DNA from: Halomonas denitrificans
GTDB taxonomy: Bacteria; Pseudomonadota; Gammaproteobacteria; Pseudomonadales; Halomonadaceae
NCBI RefSeq assembly: GCF_003056305.1
Contig: NZ_PYVX01000001.1
Coordinates: 1,302,001-1,366,000, forward strand
DNA length: 64,000 bases
Reading direction: 5' to 3'
Each line of letters begins with the position of its first letter. Positions within the stretch are counted from its first letter, which is position 1. The translations under genes and the position numbers were made by a program. The notes under the pieces are model-generated. The model saw only the letters and a list, made by a program, of their open reading frames with translations. It made no database searches and was not told where the DNA came from. Positions 41,101 to 51,009 of this stretch are shown here, piece by piece.

Positions 41101-41185
41101 GACGAGTCTGCGAGGAGGCGCTGTGAACCCCTCCCTGGGCGCTACTTTTGCCATCCCTGGCAAAAGACCTCCTCTCCGACTCGTC
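41101..41185 (+). repeat. Dispersed structured repeat, copy B
   Basis: The core is 41114-41172, with inner hairpin TTTTGCCA-TCCC-TGGCAAAA. Outer flanks GACGAGTC (41101-41108) and GACTCGTC (41178-41185) are perfectly complementary, and 16 of 18 arm positions pair in all. GGAGG is followed five bases later by GTG and an open frame (MNPSLGATFAIPGKRPP onward), which I take as a property of the repeat and not a gene. It sits in the 209-base gap between dnaE and rnhB. Confidence 0.9.
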
Positions 41186-41219
41186 CCCGGCGCCCCTTGT
41201 CTCGGGCAGTGTTGCCGGA

Positions 41220-41858
41220 CTAAAACAGCGCCAATTGGCGTTTTACCGGGCCGAAGGAGCGGCGGTGTTCGGGCAGCGCGCCCAGGCGCTCCAGGGCGGC
41301 CAGGTGCTCGCGGGTCGGGTAGCCCTTATGGCGGGCGAAGCCGTAGTCGGGATGCCGGGCATCGAGGGCCACCATGCCGGCGTCGCGCTCGACCTTGGCG
41401 AGAATCGAGGCGGCGGCGATGGCCGGATGGCGGGCATCGCCCTTGACCACCGCCTGGCCGGGGACATGATGCCCGGGCAGGCGATTGCCGTCCACCAGCA
41501 GGTATTCGGCCGCCGGCTCCAGGGCGTCGATGGCTCGGCGCATGGCGAGGTGGGTCGCGTGATAGACGTTGAGCGCATCGACCTCGGCGGCGCTGGCCTC
41601 GGCCAAGGCGAAGGCCAGCGCCCGCTCGCGAATCTCGGCGGCCAGTGCCTCGCGGCGCTTGGCGGTCAGCTTCTTGGAGTCGGCGAGCCCCTCGATGGGG
41701 CGCGCGGGATCGAGGATCACCGCCGCGGCGACCACCGGGCCAACCAGCGGGCCGCGGCCCACCTCGTCGACCCCGGCCAGCCGGTCGCCGACGTAGTCGA
41801 TCGAGAGCGGCGGCAGCGTCTTGCCCTTCACGACCGGGCCGTCATGGCGGGCGGTCAT
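41220..41858 (-). CDS. rnhB: Ribonuclease HII
   Basis: Removes ribonucleotides embedded in DNA and RNA primers, with metal-ion catalysis. The 212-residue frame contains the DEVGRG active-site motif ([15 protein letters not shown], about 31-45), LADSKKLT and the second acidic site in [11 protein letters not shown], with the SILAKVERD and [18 protein letters not shown] motifs at the C-terminus. The start overlaps the lpxB stop (ATGA). lpxB-rnhB-dnaE is the E. coli order. Confidence 0.97.
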   Translation of the reverse strand: MTARHDGPVVKGKTLPPLSIDYVGDRLAGVDEVGRGPLVGPVVAAAVILDPARPIEGLADSKKLTAKRREALAAEIRERALAFALAEASAAEVDALNVYHATHLAMRRAIDALEPAAEYLLVDGNRLPGHHVPGQAVVKGDARHPAIAAASILAKVERDAGMVALDARHPDYGFARHKGYPTREHLAALERLGALPEHRRSFGPVKRQLALF

Positions 41859-43072
41859 CGCTCACCCTCGACGAGGGCGGCCTCGCCCGCCTCGGGGGCC
41901 ACGCTGGCCGGCAGGGCCCGCCCCGCCACCAGCGCCTCGATGGCCTCGCTGGCGCGGCGGCTGGCGTCGCGCTGCAGGGCCGCGTGCATCTCGGCGAAGC
42001 GCGCCTCCAGGGCCTGGCGGCCCGCCTCGTCGTCGAGCAGCGTCCCGAGGCGCTCGGCGATGGCGTCGGGGCTCGCCGCGTCCTGGATCAGCTCCGGTAC
42101 CAGGCTCTCCCGGGCGATCAGGTTGGGCAGCGAGATCCACTCGGTGTGGACCAGTCGCTTGGCCAGCCAGTGGGTCGCCGGCGCCATCTTGTAGGCCACC
42201 ACCATCGCGCGGTGGCAGAGCATCGCCTCCAGCGCCGCGGTCCCCGAGGCGAGCAGCACGGCATCCGCGGCCACCATGGCCTCCCGCGACTGCCCGTCGA
42301 TCAGGGTCACGCGCCCCGATAGGGCCGGACGCGTAGTCAGCAACGCCTCGAGCTCGCCACGTCGCGCCGGGGTGGCGGCCGGGATCACCACCGAGAGCGC
42401 CGGGCGCTCCCGGCAGAGGCGCTCGACGGCGTCGAGGAAGGTGTCGCCGAGAAAACGGATCTCGTTGGCCCGGGAGCCGGGCAGCACCGCCAGCAGCGCC
42501 CCGCCCTCCTCCGGCTCCGGCAGCCCCAGGGCCGTCCGCGCGCCCTGCCGGTCGTTGGCCAGCGGCAGCTCGTCGGCCAGCGGATGGCCGACGAAGGCCA
42601 CCGGCACCCGGTGACGGGCGTAGAAGGCCGCCTCGAAGGGCAGGAAGGTGAGCATGGCATCCACGGACCGGGCGATGCCCTTGACGCGTCCCTGGCGCCA
42701 GGCCCAGACGGAGGGGCTGACGTAGTGGGCGGTGGTGAGCCCGGCCTCGCGCAGCTGTCGCTCGAGCCCCAGGTTGAAGTCCGGGGCGTCGATGCCGACC
42801 ACGATGTCGGGCCGCCAGGCCAGCGCATCGCGTTTCAGCGCACGGCGCACCTTGACGAGCCCCGGCAGGTGCTTGAGCACCTCCACCAGGCCCATCACCG
42901 AGAGCGTTTCCAGGGGATAGCGGCTGTCGATGCCCTCCGCGATCATGCGCGGGCCACCGATGCCGCGGAACTCGACGCCCGGATGGCGCGCCTTGAGCGC
43001 GCGCATCAGGCCGGCGCCGAGGATGTCGCCGGAGAGCTCGCCGGCGACGAGATAGACGCGGCGGACCGTCAT
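41855..43072 (-). CDS. lpxB: Lipid-A-disaccharide synthase
   Basis: A GT19 glycosyltransferase that joins UDP-diacylglucosamine and lipid X at the inner face of the inner membrane. The 405-residue reading from ATG 43072 begins [20 protein letters not shown], the conserved N-terminus; longer starts only add low-complexity Pro/Arg sequence and run into lpx[20 protein letters not shown] and the [26 protein letters not shown] region are family motifs. It follows lpxA by 13 bases. Confidence 0.97.
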   Translation of the reverse strand: MTVRRVYLVAGELSGDILGAGLMRALKARHPGVEFRGIGGPRMIAEGIDSRYPLETLSVMGLVEVLKHLPGLVKVRRALKRDALAWRPDIVVGIDAPDFNLGLERQLREAGLTTAHYVSPSVWAWRQGRVKGIARSVDAMLTFLPFEAAFYARHRVPVAFVGHPLADELPLANDRQGARTALGLPEPEEGGALLAVLPGSRANEIRFLGDTFLDAVERLCRERPALSVVIPAATPARRGELEALLTTRPALSGRVTLIDGQSREAMVAADAVLLASGTAALEAMLCHRAMVVAYKMAPATHWLAKRLVHTEWISLPNLIARESLVPELIQDAASPDAIAERLGTLLDDEAGRQALEARFAEMHAALQRDASRRASEAIEALVAGRALPASVAPEAGEAALVEGER

Positions 43073-43085
43073 GCCCTCGCCCACC

Positions 43086-43853
43086 TCAGCGGACGATGCC
43101 GCGGGTCGAGGCCTCGATGGAGGCGGCGAAGGTCTCGGTCTCGGGCAGCGCATAGCTGGCACGGATCTGCGCGAGCGCCTGGTCGGTGGTCAGCCCCTGG
43201 CGATAGACCAGCTTATAGGCCTCGCTCAGGCCGCGGATGGCCTCCTTGGAGAAGCCGCGGCGGCGCAGGCCCACCAGGTTGAGGCCGTGGGCCTGGGCGG
43301 GGTTGCCGTTGATCATCACGTAGGCCGGGGTGTCCTTGGTGATGATCGAGCCGCCGCCGGCCATGGCGTGGTCGCCGAAGTGGCAGAACTGGTGGACCGC
43401 CGAGAGCCCGCCGAGGATGACGAAGTCGCCGAGCTTCACATGGCCGGCCAGGGTCACCTGGTTGGCGAAGATGCCGTCGTTGCCGATCACGCAGTCGTGG
43501 CCGACGTGGACATAGGCCATGAAGAGGTTGCGCGAGCCGATGACGGTCTCACCGCGGTCCTGGACGGTGCCGCGATGCAGGGTGACGCCCTCGCGGATGA
43601 CGTTGTCGTCGCCCATCACCAGGCGGGTCGGCTCGCCGGCGTACTTCTTGTCCTGGCAGTCCTCGCCCACCGAAGCGAACTGGAAGATGCGGGTGCGCGC
43701 GCCCAGCACGGTGGGGCCCTTGATCACCACATGGGGGCCGATGCGGCTGCCGGGCCCGATCTCGACATCGGCCCCGATCACGCTGAAGGGGCCGACCTCG
43801 ACATCATCGGCCAGGCGCGCCGCGGGATCGATGAGGGCGGTGGGGTGTATCAA
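43086..43853 (-). CDS. lpxA: UDP-N-acetylglucosamine acyltransferase
   Basis: First step of Lipid A synthesis, a trimeric left-handed beta-helix enzyme that moves R-3-hydroxyacyl from ACP to UDP-GlcNAc. The 255 residues carry hexapeptide repeats from [27 protein letters not shown] onward, with the catalytic His in the [13 protein letters not shown] region and a helical C-terminus. The start codon is TTG (43853), overlapping the fabZ TGA as TTGA; no ATG nearby gives the conserved IHPTA N-terminus. Confidence 0.96.
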   Translation of the reverse strand: MIHPTALIDPAARLADDVEVGPFSVIGADVEIGPGSRIGPHVVIKGPTVLGARTRIFQFASVGEDCQDKKYAGEPTRLVMGDDNVIREGVTLHRGTVQDRGETVIGSRNLFMAYVHVGHDCVIGNDGIFANQVTLAGHVKLGDFVILGGLSAVHQFCHFGDHAMAGGGSIITKDTPAYVMINGNPAQAHGLNLVGLRRRGFSKEAIRGLSEAYKLVYRQGLTTDQALAQIRASYALPETETFAASIEASTRGIVR

Positions 43854-44293
43854 GCGACCTTCCTCTCGGCACAGGTGATGTCGGCCTCGCAGGCCAGCTC
43901 GCCGCCCACGGTGGCGCGGCAGATGAACTTCCAGATGCCGCGCTTGGTGCGCTCGACCCGGGCCTCGAGCACCAGCTGGTCGCCAGGCATCACCGGCCGC
44001 TTGAAGCGCACGTTGTCGCTGGCGACGAGGTAGTAGACGTAGCCGTCGGCGGGCAGCTTGTTGACGGTCTTGAAGCCGAGGATGCCGCAGGCCTGGGCCA
44101 GGGCCTCGACCACCAGCACGCCGGGCATGATCGGGTGATGCGGGAAGTGGCCGTTGAAGAAGGGCTCGTTGATGCTGACATTCTTGTAGGCAACGATGGA
44201 TTCTCCCAGCGTGAGCTCCGTGACCCGGTCCACCAGCAGGAAGGGGTAGCGGTGGGGCAGATACTCACGAATCTCGTTGATGTCCATTACCAT
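43850..44293 (-). CDS. fabZ: (3R)-hydroxyacyl-ACP dehydratase FabZ
   Basis: Dehydrates beta-hydroxyacyl-ACP in fatty acid elongation and competes with LpxA/LpxD for hydroxyacyl-ACP. The 147-residue hot-dog protein shows the catalytic His in [13 protein letters not shown] and Glu in LVVEALAQ. The start is ATG 44293 ([18 protein letters not shown]) with AGAGG eight bases upstream; ATG 44287 is the alternative. The ORF can be read further upstream, but that part lies in the promoter region. Confidence 0.97.
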   Translation of the reverse strand: MVMDINEIREYLPHRYPFLLVDRVTELTLGESIVAYKNVSINEPFFNGHFPHHPIMPGVLVVEALAQACGILGFKTVNKLPADGYVYYLVASDNVRFKRPVMPGDQLVLEARVERTKRGIWKFICRATVGGELACEADITCAERKVA

Positions 44294-44375
44294 CGTAGCG
44301 ACCTCTGAAATGACAGGATGCCCGTCCGGAGAGGGGCACGGCCGGCGCTCGGGCGCCGGCAAAGACAGGCGGTGG

Positions 44376-44403
44376 ATTATACCGCCCTATGATCGGGCCT
44401 CAA
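44376..44403 (-). promoter_or_regulatory. Promoter for fabZ-lpxA-lpxB-rnhB
   Basis: TTGAGG (complement 44398-44403), 16 bases, perfect TATAAT (complement 44376-44381). The -35 overlaps the lpxD stop codon. A GC-rich hairpin (about 44340-44360) lies between this promoter and fabZ. Confidence 0.65.
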
Positions 44404-45437
44404 CCGCCACGGCCGACCTTCTCGAGCCGCGACAGGCGGCGAGCGATGTCGTCGAGTTGCTTGAAGCGCACCGCGTTGCGGCGCCACTGGGCGTTGTCCA
44501 TGGCGCCGGTGCCGGACGAGTAGATGCCGGGTTCGAGGATCGAGTTGGTGACGAGGCTCATGCCGGTGACCTGCACCCCGTCGGCGATGGTCAGGTGGCC
44601 GGAGAGCCCCACGCCGCCGCCCAGCATGCAGTGCTTGCCGACGCGGGTGGAACCGGCGATGCCCACGCAGCCGGCCAGGGCGCTGTGGTCGCCGATCTGC
44701 ACGTTGTGGGCGATCTGCACCTGGCTGTCGATCTTCACGTCGTCGCCGATCACGGTGTCGCCCAGGGCGCCGCGGTCGATGCTCGAGCAGCTGCCGATCT
44801 CGACGTCGTCGCCCAGCACCACGCCGCCCAGCTGGGCGATCTTGTGCCAGCGCCCGCCGTCGTGGGCGAAGCCGAAGCCGTCGCCGCCGATCACGCAGCC
44901 GCTGTGCAGGATCGCCCGCTGGCCGATCACCACTCCGTGGCAGATCGTGACGTTGGCGTGCAGGCGCGAGCCGGCGCCGATGTGCGCATCCGCCCCCACC
45001 ACGCAGCCGGCGCCGACGACGACGTCGTCGTCGAGCGTGACCCCGGCCTCGATCACCGCCTGGGGGCCGATGGCGACGTTGTCGCCCAGGCGGACGTCAT
45101 CGGCGACCACCGCCGAGGGATGGGTGCCCGACGGCGTGCGCCCGACCAGGGGGTCGAAGAGGCGCGACAGCTCGGCATAGCCGAGGTAGGGGTTGTCCAG
45201 CTCCAGGCACGCCACCGGGCAGGCCTCGCCGTGGGCGGGCGCCAGCAGCACCGCCGCGGCACGGGTGGCGGGCAGGTCCTTGAGGTAGGCGCGGTTGGCG
45301 AGGAAGGCCACCTGGTCCGGCGTGGCGTCGCGCAGCGTGGCCAGGCCGCTCACCCGCCGCTCGCCGTCGCCCTTGAGGCGGGCTCCCAGGCGCTCGGCGA
45401 TCTCGGCCAGTGTGAGGGTTCGGGCGTCTTGATTCAT
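44400..45437 (-). CDS. lpxD: UDP-3-O-(3-hydroxyacyl)glucosamine N-acyltransferase
   Basis: Third step of Lipid A synthesis: adds the N-linked hydroxyacyl chain. The 345 residues have the N-terminal uridine-binding domain (LAEIAERLGARLKGDGERRVSGLATL, AFLANRAYL), a long hexapeptide beta-helix (about 100-310, e.g. DGFGFAHDGGRWHKIAQLG) and a C-terminal helix. It lies between skp and fabZ as in E. coli. Confidence 0.97.
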   Translation of the reverse strand: MNQDARTLTLAEIAERLGARLKGDGERRVSGLATLRDATPDQVAFLANRAYLKDLPATRAAAVLLAPAHGEACPVACLELDNPYLGYAELSRLFDPLVGRTPSGTHPSAVVADDVRLGDNVAIGPQAVIEAGVTLDDDVVVGAGCVVGADAHIGAGSRLHANVTICHGVVIGQRAILHSGCVIGGDGFGFAHDGGRWHKIAQLGGVVLGDDVEIGSCSSIDRGALGDTVIGDDVKIDSQVQIAHNVQIGDHSALAGCVGIAGSTRVGKHCMLGGGVGLSGHLTIADGVQVTGMSLVTNSILEPGIYSSGTGAMDNAQWRRNAVRFKQLDDIARRLSRLEKVGRGG

Positions 45438-45469
45438 GGGGACTCACTATCGTGGTAGGGACGGCCGGC

Positions 45470-45970
45470 TCAGTAGAGGGCGTTGAGGCGCTCGGTGACC
45501 TCGCCGGTCAGGTCCTGCAGGTCCTGGTCGGCATGCAGCACGCCGTTGGGGTCCACCAGTACCGCGACGCCATGACGTTCGATGACCTGCCGGACCGCCT
45601 GGTCGAGCTTCGGTTCGGCCTGCTGGAGGAAGGCCTGCTCGGCCTCGCGGCGCGCCTGGTCGATCTCCCGGCGCAGCCGCTCGAAGCGCTGCCCCTTCTC
45701 CTGGAACGCCTGGAGGGTGGTGCGCCGCTCGGTCTCGGTCATGCGCTCCCCCTCAAGGCGCTGCTGCATGTCCTGGAGCTCCTCGCCCAGGGCGCTGGCC
45801 TCCTGCTGCCGGTCGGCGAGGCGCGTGCGCAGCTCGTTCATGGAACGCTCGGCGGCGTCGGTCTCCATCAGCGCGGCGCGCCAGTCGAGCACGGCCACCT
45901 CGGCGGCCTGGGCCGGCGCGGTGGCGGCGACCAGCAGGCCGAGGCAGAGGGCGGCGGTGAGCGTGCGCAT
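45470..45970 (-). CDS. skp: OmpH/Skp-family periplasmic chaperone
   Basis: A trimeric holdase that carries unfolded outer-membrane proteins across the periplasm to the BAM complex. The 166-residue precursor has a signal peptide MRTLTAALCLGLLVAATAPAQA, a mature start AEVAVLDWRAALMETDAAER, and a long Gln/Glu/Arg-rich coiled coil (about 40-125) that makes the tentacles. It ends VTERLNALY. It lies between bamA and lpxD, its usual place. Confidence 0.95.
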   Translation of the reverse strand: MRTLTAALCLGLLVAATAPAQAAEVAVLDWRAALMETDAAERSMNELRTRLADRQQEASALGEELQDMQQRLEGERMTETERRTTLQAFQEKGQRFERLRREIDQARREAEQAFLQQAEPKLDQAVRQVIERHGVAVLVDPNGVLHADQDLQDLTGEVTERLNALY

Positions 45971-45996
45971 GCGGCGAAATTCCTCGGCGGACCGGA

Positions 45997-48342
45997 TCAG
46001 AAGGTCTGACCCAGCGAGAACTGGAAGAACTGGGTGTCGTCCCCGTCCTTGTCGTTGATCGGCTCGGCGACGCTGAAGGTCAGCGGCCCCACCGGCGTCA
46101 GCCAGGAGAGGCCGAGGCCGGCGCTGTAGCGCAGCTCGCCCAGGTCCACACCGGATTCACAATTCTGGCGGTCGGCGTCTTCATCGAGCACCGGGTAGCA
46201 GTCGGTGAGGAAGGTGTTGCCGGCATCGACGAACAGCGAGGCCTGCAGCGAGCGCTGGTCCTCGACGAAGGGCACCGGGAAGAGCACCTCGGCGCTGCCC
46301 TCCACCAGGACGTTGCCGCCCAGGGTGCGGTCATCGCCGCCACGACGCGCGGTGGCATCCGGCCCCAGGGTGTTGCCGGTGAAGCCGCGCACCGAACCGA
46401 GGCCGCCGGAGAAGAAGTTCTCGTAGAACGGGTAGGGGTCGTTGCCGACGGTGTCGGCATAGCCCAGCTCACCGCTGAACTTCAGCCCCCAGGTCTGCTC
46501 CTCGTTGAAGGGGACGATCTGGCGGGCCTGAGCGCGCAGCTTGTAGTACTCGGCGTCGCTGCCCGGCACCGCGGTCTCCAGCGACAGCCGCTGGTAGTTG
46601 CCGGCGGTCGGCATGATGCCGCGGTTGAGGTCGTTGCGGGTCCAGCTGGCCGAGAGCTTCAGGCTCTGGGCGTCGCTGCCCTGGTCCTCGACGTAGCGCT
46701 GGATCTCCGAGGCGGTGTCGCGGTAGGTCTTGATCGACAGGTCCTCGACGCTGGCGCCGAAGTTCAGCCGCGTCAGCTCGTTGATCGGGTAGCCGAAGTT
46801 GATGCCGCCACCGTAGGTGTCGGTGGAGTAGGTCGAGATGTCGGAATCCTCGTAGTCGGTCTCGCGGTAGAAGAGGTTGTAGCCACGGGAGATGCCGTCG
46901 AGGGTCCAGTAGGGGTCGGTGAAGCCGAAGTTGAGGCTGGTGTAGGTGTCGCTGCGCTGGGCGCCGATGTTGACGCGATTGCCGGTGCCCAGGAAGTTGT
47001 TCTGGGAGAGCGAGGCGCCGTAGATCACCCCGGCGCTCTGGGAGAAGCCGATGCTCGCCGAGATCGAGCCTGAGGGCTGCTCCTCCACCGTGTAGGTGAC
47101 GTCGAGCTTGTCGGGCTCGCCGGCCACGGGCCGCGTCTCGACGTTGACCTGCTTGAAGAAGCCCAGGCGCTCCAGGCGCTCCTTCGAGCGGCTGATCGAC
47201 TCGGTGGAGGCCGGCGCGCCCTCCATCTGGATCATCTCTCGGCGCAGCACCTCGTCCTGGGTGGTGGTGTTGCCGGTGAACTCGATGCGTCGCACGTAGG
47301 CGCGCCGGCCGGGCTCGACCCGGAACACCAGGTCCACGGTGTCGCCGGCGGCGGCGACCTCGGGAATGCCGTCGACGTTGGCGAAGGCGAAGCCCTCGGC
47401 GCCGAGCCGCGAGCGCAGCGCCTCCGAGGAAGCGGTGACGTCGCTGCGCGAGAAGATCTCGCCGCTCTCCACCTCGAGCAGCTCCCGTGCCTCGCGCTCG
47501 GCGATGCGCAGGTCGCCCGTGAAGCGGATGTCGCCGAGGCGGTACTGGCGGCCCTCGTCGATGTTCACGGTGACGAAGATCTTCGACTTGTCGGGGCTGA
47601 TCGAGACCTGGGAGGACTCGATGGCGAAGTTCACGTAGCCGCGGTCCAGGTAGAAGGAGCGCAGCCGCTCCAGGTCACCGGCCAGGGCCTCCCGGGAGTA
47701 CTCGTCGCTGGAGAACCAGCCGAAGAACCAGCCCGGGGAGTCCTCGAGCTCGAAGAGCTCGCGCAGGCGCTCGTCGTCGAAGTCGCGATTGCCGACGATG
47801 TTGATCTGGCGGATCTTGGCGACCGCGCCCTCGTCGATGTTGATGTTGACCTGGACCTGCCCCTCGCCCACCTCCTCGACGGAGGTCTCGATGCGGGCGC
47901 TGTAACGCCCCTGGGACTGGTAGACCCCTTCGAGCTCGCGCTGGATCTCCTCGAGGGTGGAGAGCTGCAGGACCTGCCCTTCGTTGAGGCCGGCCTGCTT
48001 GAGGCCGTTGCGCAGGTCCTCGTCGGGGATCTGGCTGTTGCCCTCGATCTCGAGACGCGCCAGCGTAGGCCGCTCGACCACCTGGATGATCAGCACGTCG
48101 CCCTCGCGGGCGAGGCTCACGTCCTCGAACAGGCCGGTGGCGAAGAGTTCGCGAGCCGCCTCGGCCAGTTCCCGCTCGTCGACCCGGTCGCGGGCACTGA
48201 CGGGGAAGGCGTTGAACACGGAGGCGGGCGAGACCCGCTGCAGTCCTTCCACCCTGATGTCGGAAACGTCAAAGGGATCCGCCAGTGCCGCCTGGGCACC
48301 GGCAAGCAGCAGCGCCGCCAGTCCGATGGTCTTGATTTTCAT
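45997..48342 (-). CDS. bamA: BamA, outer-membrane protein assembly factor
   Basis: The Omp85 core of the BAM complex that folds beta-barrels into the outer membrane. The 781-residue precursor has a signal peptide (MKIKTIGLAALLLAGAQAALA), five POTRA domains (about 24-430) and a 16-strand barrel. VRGF, the conserved loop-6 motif, is visible in GLGSVRGFTGNTLGP. The C-terminus is FQFSLGQTF with terminal Phe, the barrel signal. Its own strong promoter lies upstream. Confidence 0.98.
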   Translation of the reverse strand: MKIKTIGLAALLLAGAQAALADPFDVSDIRVEGLQRVSPASVFNAFPVSARDRVDERELAEAARELFATGLFEDVSLAREGDVLIIQVVERPTLARLEIEGNSQIPDEDLRNGLKQAGLNEGQVLQLSTLEEIQRELEGVYQSQGRYSARIETSVEEVGEGQVQVNINIDEGAVAKIRQINIVGNRDFDDERLRELFELEDSPGWFFGWFSSDEYSREALAGDLERLRSFYLDRGYVNFAIESSQVSISPDKSKIFVTVNIDEGRQYRLGDIRFTGDLRIAEREARELLEVESGEIFSRSDVTASSEALRSRLGAEGFAFANVDGIPEVAAAGDTVDLVFRVEPGRRAYVRRIEFTGNTTTQDEVLRREMIQMEGAPASTESISRSKERLERLGFFKQVNVETRPVAGEPDKLDVTYTVEEQPSGSISASIGFSQSAGVIYGASLSQNNFLGTGNRVNIGAQRSDTYTSLNFGFTDPYWTLDGISRGYNLFYRETDYEDSDISTYSTDTYGGGINFGYPINELTRLNFGASVEDLSIKTYRDTASEIQRYVEDQGSDAQSLKLSASWTRNDLNRGIMPTAGNYQRLSLETAVPGSDAEYYKLRAQARQIVPFNEEQTWGLKFSGELGYADTVGNDPYPFYENFFSGGLGSVRGFTGNTLGPDATARRGGDDRTLGGNVLVEGSAEVLFPVPFVEDQRSLQASLFVDAGNTFLTDCYPVLDEDADRQNCESGVDLGELRYSAGLGLSWLTPVGPLTFSVAEPINDKDGDDTQFFQFSLGQTF

Positions 48343-48389
48343 GCAATCGATTCGCTCGCGTTGGTCTGCCGTCCGGTCCAGACAGGCAC

Positions 48390-48417
48390 CTTATACATTT
48401 GTCATGGCCACTGACAA
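48390..48417 (-). promoter_or_regulatory. Promoter for bamA-skp-lpxD
   Basis: TTGTCA (complement 48412-48417), 16 bases, TATAAG (complement 48390-48395), each 5 of 6 to consensus: the best sigma70 match in the window. It lies in the 87-base gap after rseP. No sigmaE-type GGAACTT/TCAAA pair was seen. Confidence 0.7.
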
Positions 48418-48429
48418 GCCGACGCCCGG

Positions 48430-49788
48430 CTACCAGAGCCGCATCAGGTCGAAATAGAGCGCCATCAGCATCAGCGTGCCGACGAGGGCCAGGCCGATGC
48501 GCAGCCCCACTGCCTGGGTCTGCTCGGAGACCGGACGGCCGCGGACCACCTCGACTAAGTAATAGAGCAGGTGGCCGCCGTCGAGCACCGGGATCGGCAG
48601 CAGGTTGAGCACCCCCAGACTGATCGAGAGGTAGGCCAGGAAGCTGACGAAGCTCTCGAGGCCGCTGCGCGCTGAATCGCCGGCGATGCGGGCGATGGTG
48701 ATGGGGCCGGAGAGGTTCGACGGCGAGATCAGGCCCACCACCATCTTGCGGATGGCGCCCAGGGTCAGCACCGTCATCTCGCCGGTGCGCTCGAGGGACT
48801 CGCCGACCGCGGCCAACGGCCCGTAGCGGATCTCGCGGCGATACGCCTCGGGCCAGGAGACGGGCTCGGCGCCGGCGCCGATGTAGCCGATGGCCTCCCC
48901 CGCCTGCTGCGGGCGACGCCGGGGGGTGAGCGAGAGGCTGAGCCGCTCGCCGTCGCGGCGCACCGCGACCTCCAGGGGCTCGCCGGGATTTGCGCGCACG
49001 CGCTCGACGAAGGCCGGCCAGTCGGCCACCGGCTCGCCGTCGACCGCCACGATCTCGTCACCGGCCCTGAGGCCGGCCTCGGCGGCGGCCTCGCCCTCGA
49101 CCACCTGCCCCAGCACCGCCGGGATCTCGGGGCGCCAGGGGGTCACGCCCAGGGTCTCCAGCGGCCGCGGCGGGTCCTGGCGCACCAGCCACTCCTCGAC
49201 CGGCAGCCGGTAGGTTCGGGGCGTGGCCGCGTCGTCGTCGCGGGCCGTCACCTCGAGCGCGCCGCTCTGGCCGATGGCCGACACCAGCTTGAGGTTGATC
49301 TCCTCCCAGGAGCGCACCGCCGCGCCCTGCACCGCGGTGATCTCCTGGCCCGGCGCGAGTCCGCCCTGGCTCGCCGGGGAGTCCGGCGCGACGCTGCCGA
49401 CCACCGGCGCCACCGTGGTGGTGCCGGCCACGAACAGCGCCCAGTAGGCGACGATGGCGAGCAGGAAGTTGGCCAGCGGGCCCGCGGCGACCACCGCGAT
49501 GCGCTGCCAGACCGTCTTGTTGTTGAAGGCGAGGTGTCGCTCGGCGGGGTCGACCGGGCCCTCGCGCTCGTCGAGCATCTTCACGTAGCCGCCCAGCGGA
49601 ATGGCGGCCACCGCGAACTCGGTGCCGTGGCGGTCGCGGCGCGACCAGAGGGGCTTGCCGAAGCCCACCGAGAAGCGCAGCACCCTGACGCCACAGCGTC
49701 GCGCGACCCAGAAGTGGCCGAACTCGTGAAAGGTGATCAGCAGGCCAAGCACCACGATGACGGCCAGCACGTTCTGGATCAGGCCCAC
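48430..49788 (-). CDS. rseP: RseP, site-2 intramembrane metalloprotease
   Basis: Cleaves the anti-sigma factor RseA within the membrane to release sigmaE, and clears signal-peptide remnants. The 452 residues contain HEFGH in the first transmembrane segment (TFHEFGHFWVARRCGVRVLRFSVGFG), two tandem periplasmic PDZ domains (about 115-310) and the NLLPIPVLDGGHLLYYL motif supplying the third metal ligand. The start is GTG (49788) with AAGGAG seven bases upstream. It is located between dxr and bamA as in E. coli. Confidence 0.97.
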   Translation of the reverse strand: MGLIQNVLAVIVVLGLLITFHEFGHFWVARRCGVRVLRFSVGFGKPLWSRRDRHGTEFAVAAIPLGGYVKMLDEREGPVDPAERHLAFNNKTVWQRIAVVAAGPLANFLLAIVAYWALFVAGTTTVAPVVGSVAPDSPASQGGLAPGQEITAVQGAAVRSWEEINLKLVSAIGQSGALEVTARDDDAATPRTYRLPVEEWLVRQDPPRPLETLGVTPWRPEIPAVLGQVVEGEAAAEAGLRAGDEIVAVDGEPVADWPAFVERVRANPGEPLEVAVRRDGERLSLSLTPRRRPQQAGEAIGYIGAGAEPVSWPEAYRREIRYGPLAAVGESLERTGEMTVLTLGAIRKMVVGLISPSNLSGPITIARIAGDSARSGLESFVSFLAYLSISLGVLNLLPIPVLDGGHLLYYLVEVVRGRPVSEQTQAVGLRIGLALVGTLMLMALYFDLMRLW

Positions 49789-49827
49789 GGCAGTCTCCTT
49801 GCAGTCAACAGCGTCATGGCGCGTGCC

Positions 49828-51009
49828 TCATGGCCGCGCCAGCCAGTCATGCGCCGCCTGCCGGGCGAGGGCATCGGCCGCCAGCACGGTCTCGAGGTCG
49901 CGCACGGCCTCGACCGGACGCGCCTCGCGCACCCGCGCCACCAGCTCGCCGATGCCGGTGAAGCCGAGGCGGCCGGCGAGGAAGGCCTCCACTGCCACCT
50001 CGTTGGCGGCATTGAGCACCGCCGGCGCCGTGCCCCCCGCCGCCATGGCCTCCCGGGCCAGGCGCAGGCAGGGAAAAGCGGTTTCGTCGGCGGGCTCGAA
50101 GTCGAGCCGCGCGACCTGGAACAGGTCCAGCGCCTCGACGCCGGCCTCGATGCGCTCCGGCCAGGCGAGCCCGTAGGCGATCGGCGTGCGCATGTCCGGG
50201 TTGCCCAGCTGGGCGAGTACCGAACCGTCGCTGTAGGCGGCCATCGAGTGGATCACGCTCTGCGGATGCACCACCACCTGCACCTGGTCGGGGCGGGCAT
50301 CGAAGAGCCAGCAGGCCTCGATCAGCTCGAGCCCCTTGTTCATCAGGGTGGCGCTGTCCACCGAGATCTTGCGCCCCATCGACCAGTTGGGGTGGGCGCA
50401 GGCCTGCTCCGGGGTCACGGCGGCGAGTTCGCTCGCCGTCCAGCCGCGAAAGGGACCGCCCGAGGCGGTCAGCAGCAGCTGGGTCACGCCGTGGCGCGCC
50501 AGGCCGCCGCGATGCTCGACGGGTAGACACTGGTAGATGGCATTATGTTCGGAATCGATGGGCAGCAGGGTGGCGCCGTGGCGCGCCACCGCGTCCATGA
50601 ACAGCGCCCCGGACATCACCAGGGCCTCCTTGTTGGCCAGCAGCACCCGCTTGCCGGCACGAACGGCGGCCAGCGTCGGCAGCAGGCCGGCGGCGCCGAC
50701 GATGGCCGCCATCACGGTGTCCACCTCGGCGGCCTCGGCCACCTCGACCAGGGCATCGCTCCCGGCGCGCACCTCGGTGGCGAGCCCCGCCTCGGCCAGG
50801 CGCGCGCGCAGCCAGGCGGCATCACCCTCGGTGTCGAGCACCGCCAGCGCCGGCCGGTGGACGTGGCACTGGGCCAGCAGTGCCTCCCGGGAGCGATGGG
50901 CGGTCAGGGCGTGCACCCGGTAGCGCTCCGGGTGGCGGGCGAGCACCTCCAGGGTGCTGGTGCCGATGGAGCCGGTCGCGCCCAGCACGGTCACCCGGCG
51001 CGGGATCAC
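49828..51009 (-). CDS. dxr: 1-deoxy-D-xylulose-5-phosphate reductoisomerase
   Basis: Makes 2-C-methyl-D-erythritol 4-phosphate in the MEP isoprenoid pathway, using NADPH and a divalent metal; the target of fosmidomycin. From GTG 51009, which overlaps the cdsA stop as GTGA, it is 393 residues. It has the dinucleotide motif [30 protein letters not shown], and the metal/substrate region [13 protein letters not shown] and [21 protein letters not shown]. Longer readings into cdsA are spurious. Confidence 0.97.
   Translation of the reverse strand: MIPRRVTVLGATGSIGTSTLEVLARHPERYRVHALTAHRSREALLAQCHVHRPALAVLDTEGDAAWLRARLAEAGLATEVRAGSDALVEVAEAAEVDTVMAAIVGAAGLLPTLAAVRAGKRVLLANKEALVMSGALFMDAVARHGATLLPIDSEHNAIYQCLPVEHRGGLARHGVTQLLLTASGGPFRGWTASELAAVTPEQACAHPNWSMGRKISVDSATLMNKGLELIEACWLFDARPDQVQVVVHPQSVIHSMAAYSDGSVLAQLGNPDMRTPIAYGLAWPERIEAGVEALDLFQVARLDFEPADETAFPCLRLAREAMAAGGTAPAVLNAANEVAVEAFLAGRLGFTGIGELVARVREARPVEAVRDLETVLAADALARQAAHDWLARP

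Noticed and set aside
41123..41446. A 107-codon frame starting in repeat copy B
   Set aside because: It starts with the repeat's GTG and continues antisense into rnhB with Arg/Pro/Gly-rich sequence.
48343..48429. A sigmaE promoter for bamA
   Set aside because: No GGAACTT-like and TCAAA-like pair; a good sigma70 promoter is present instead.
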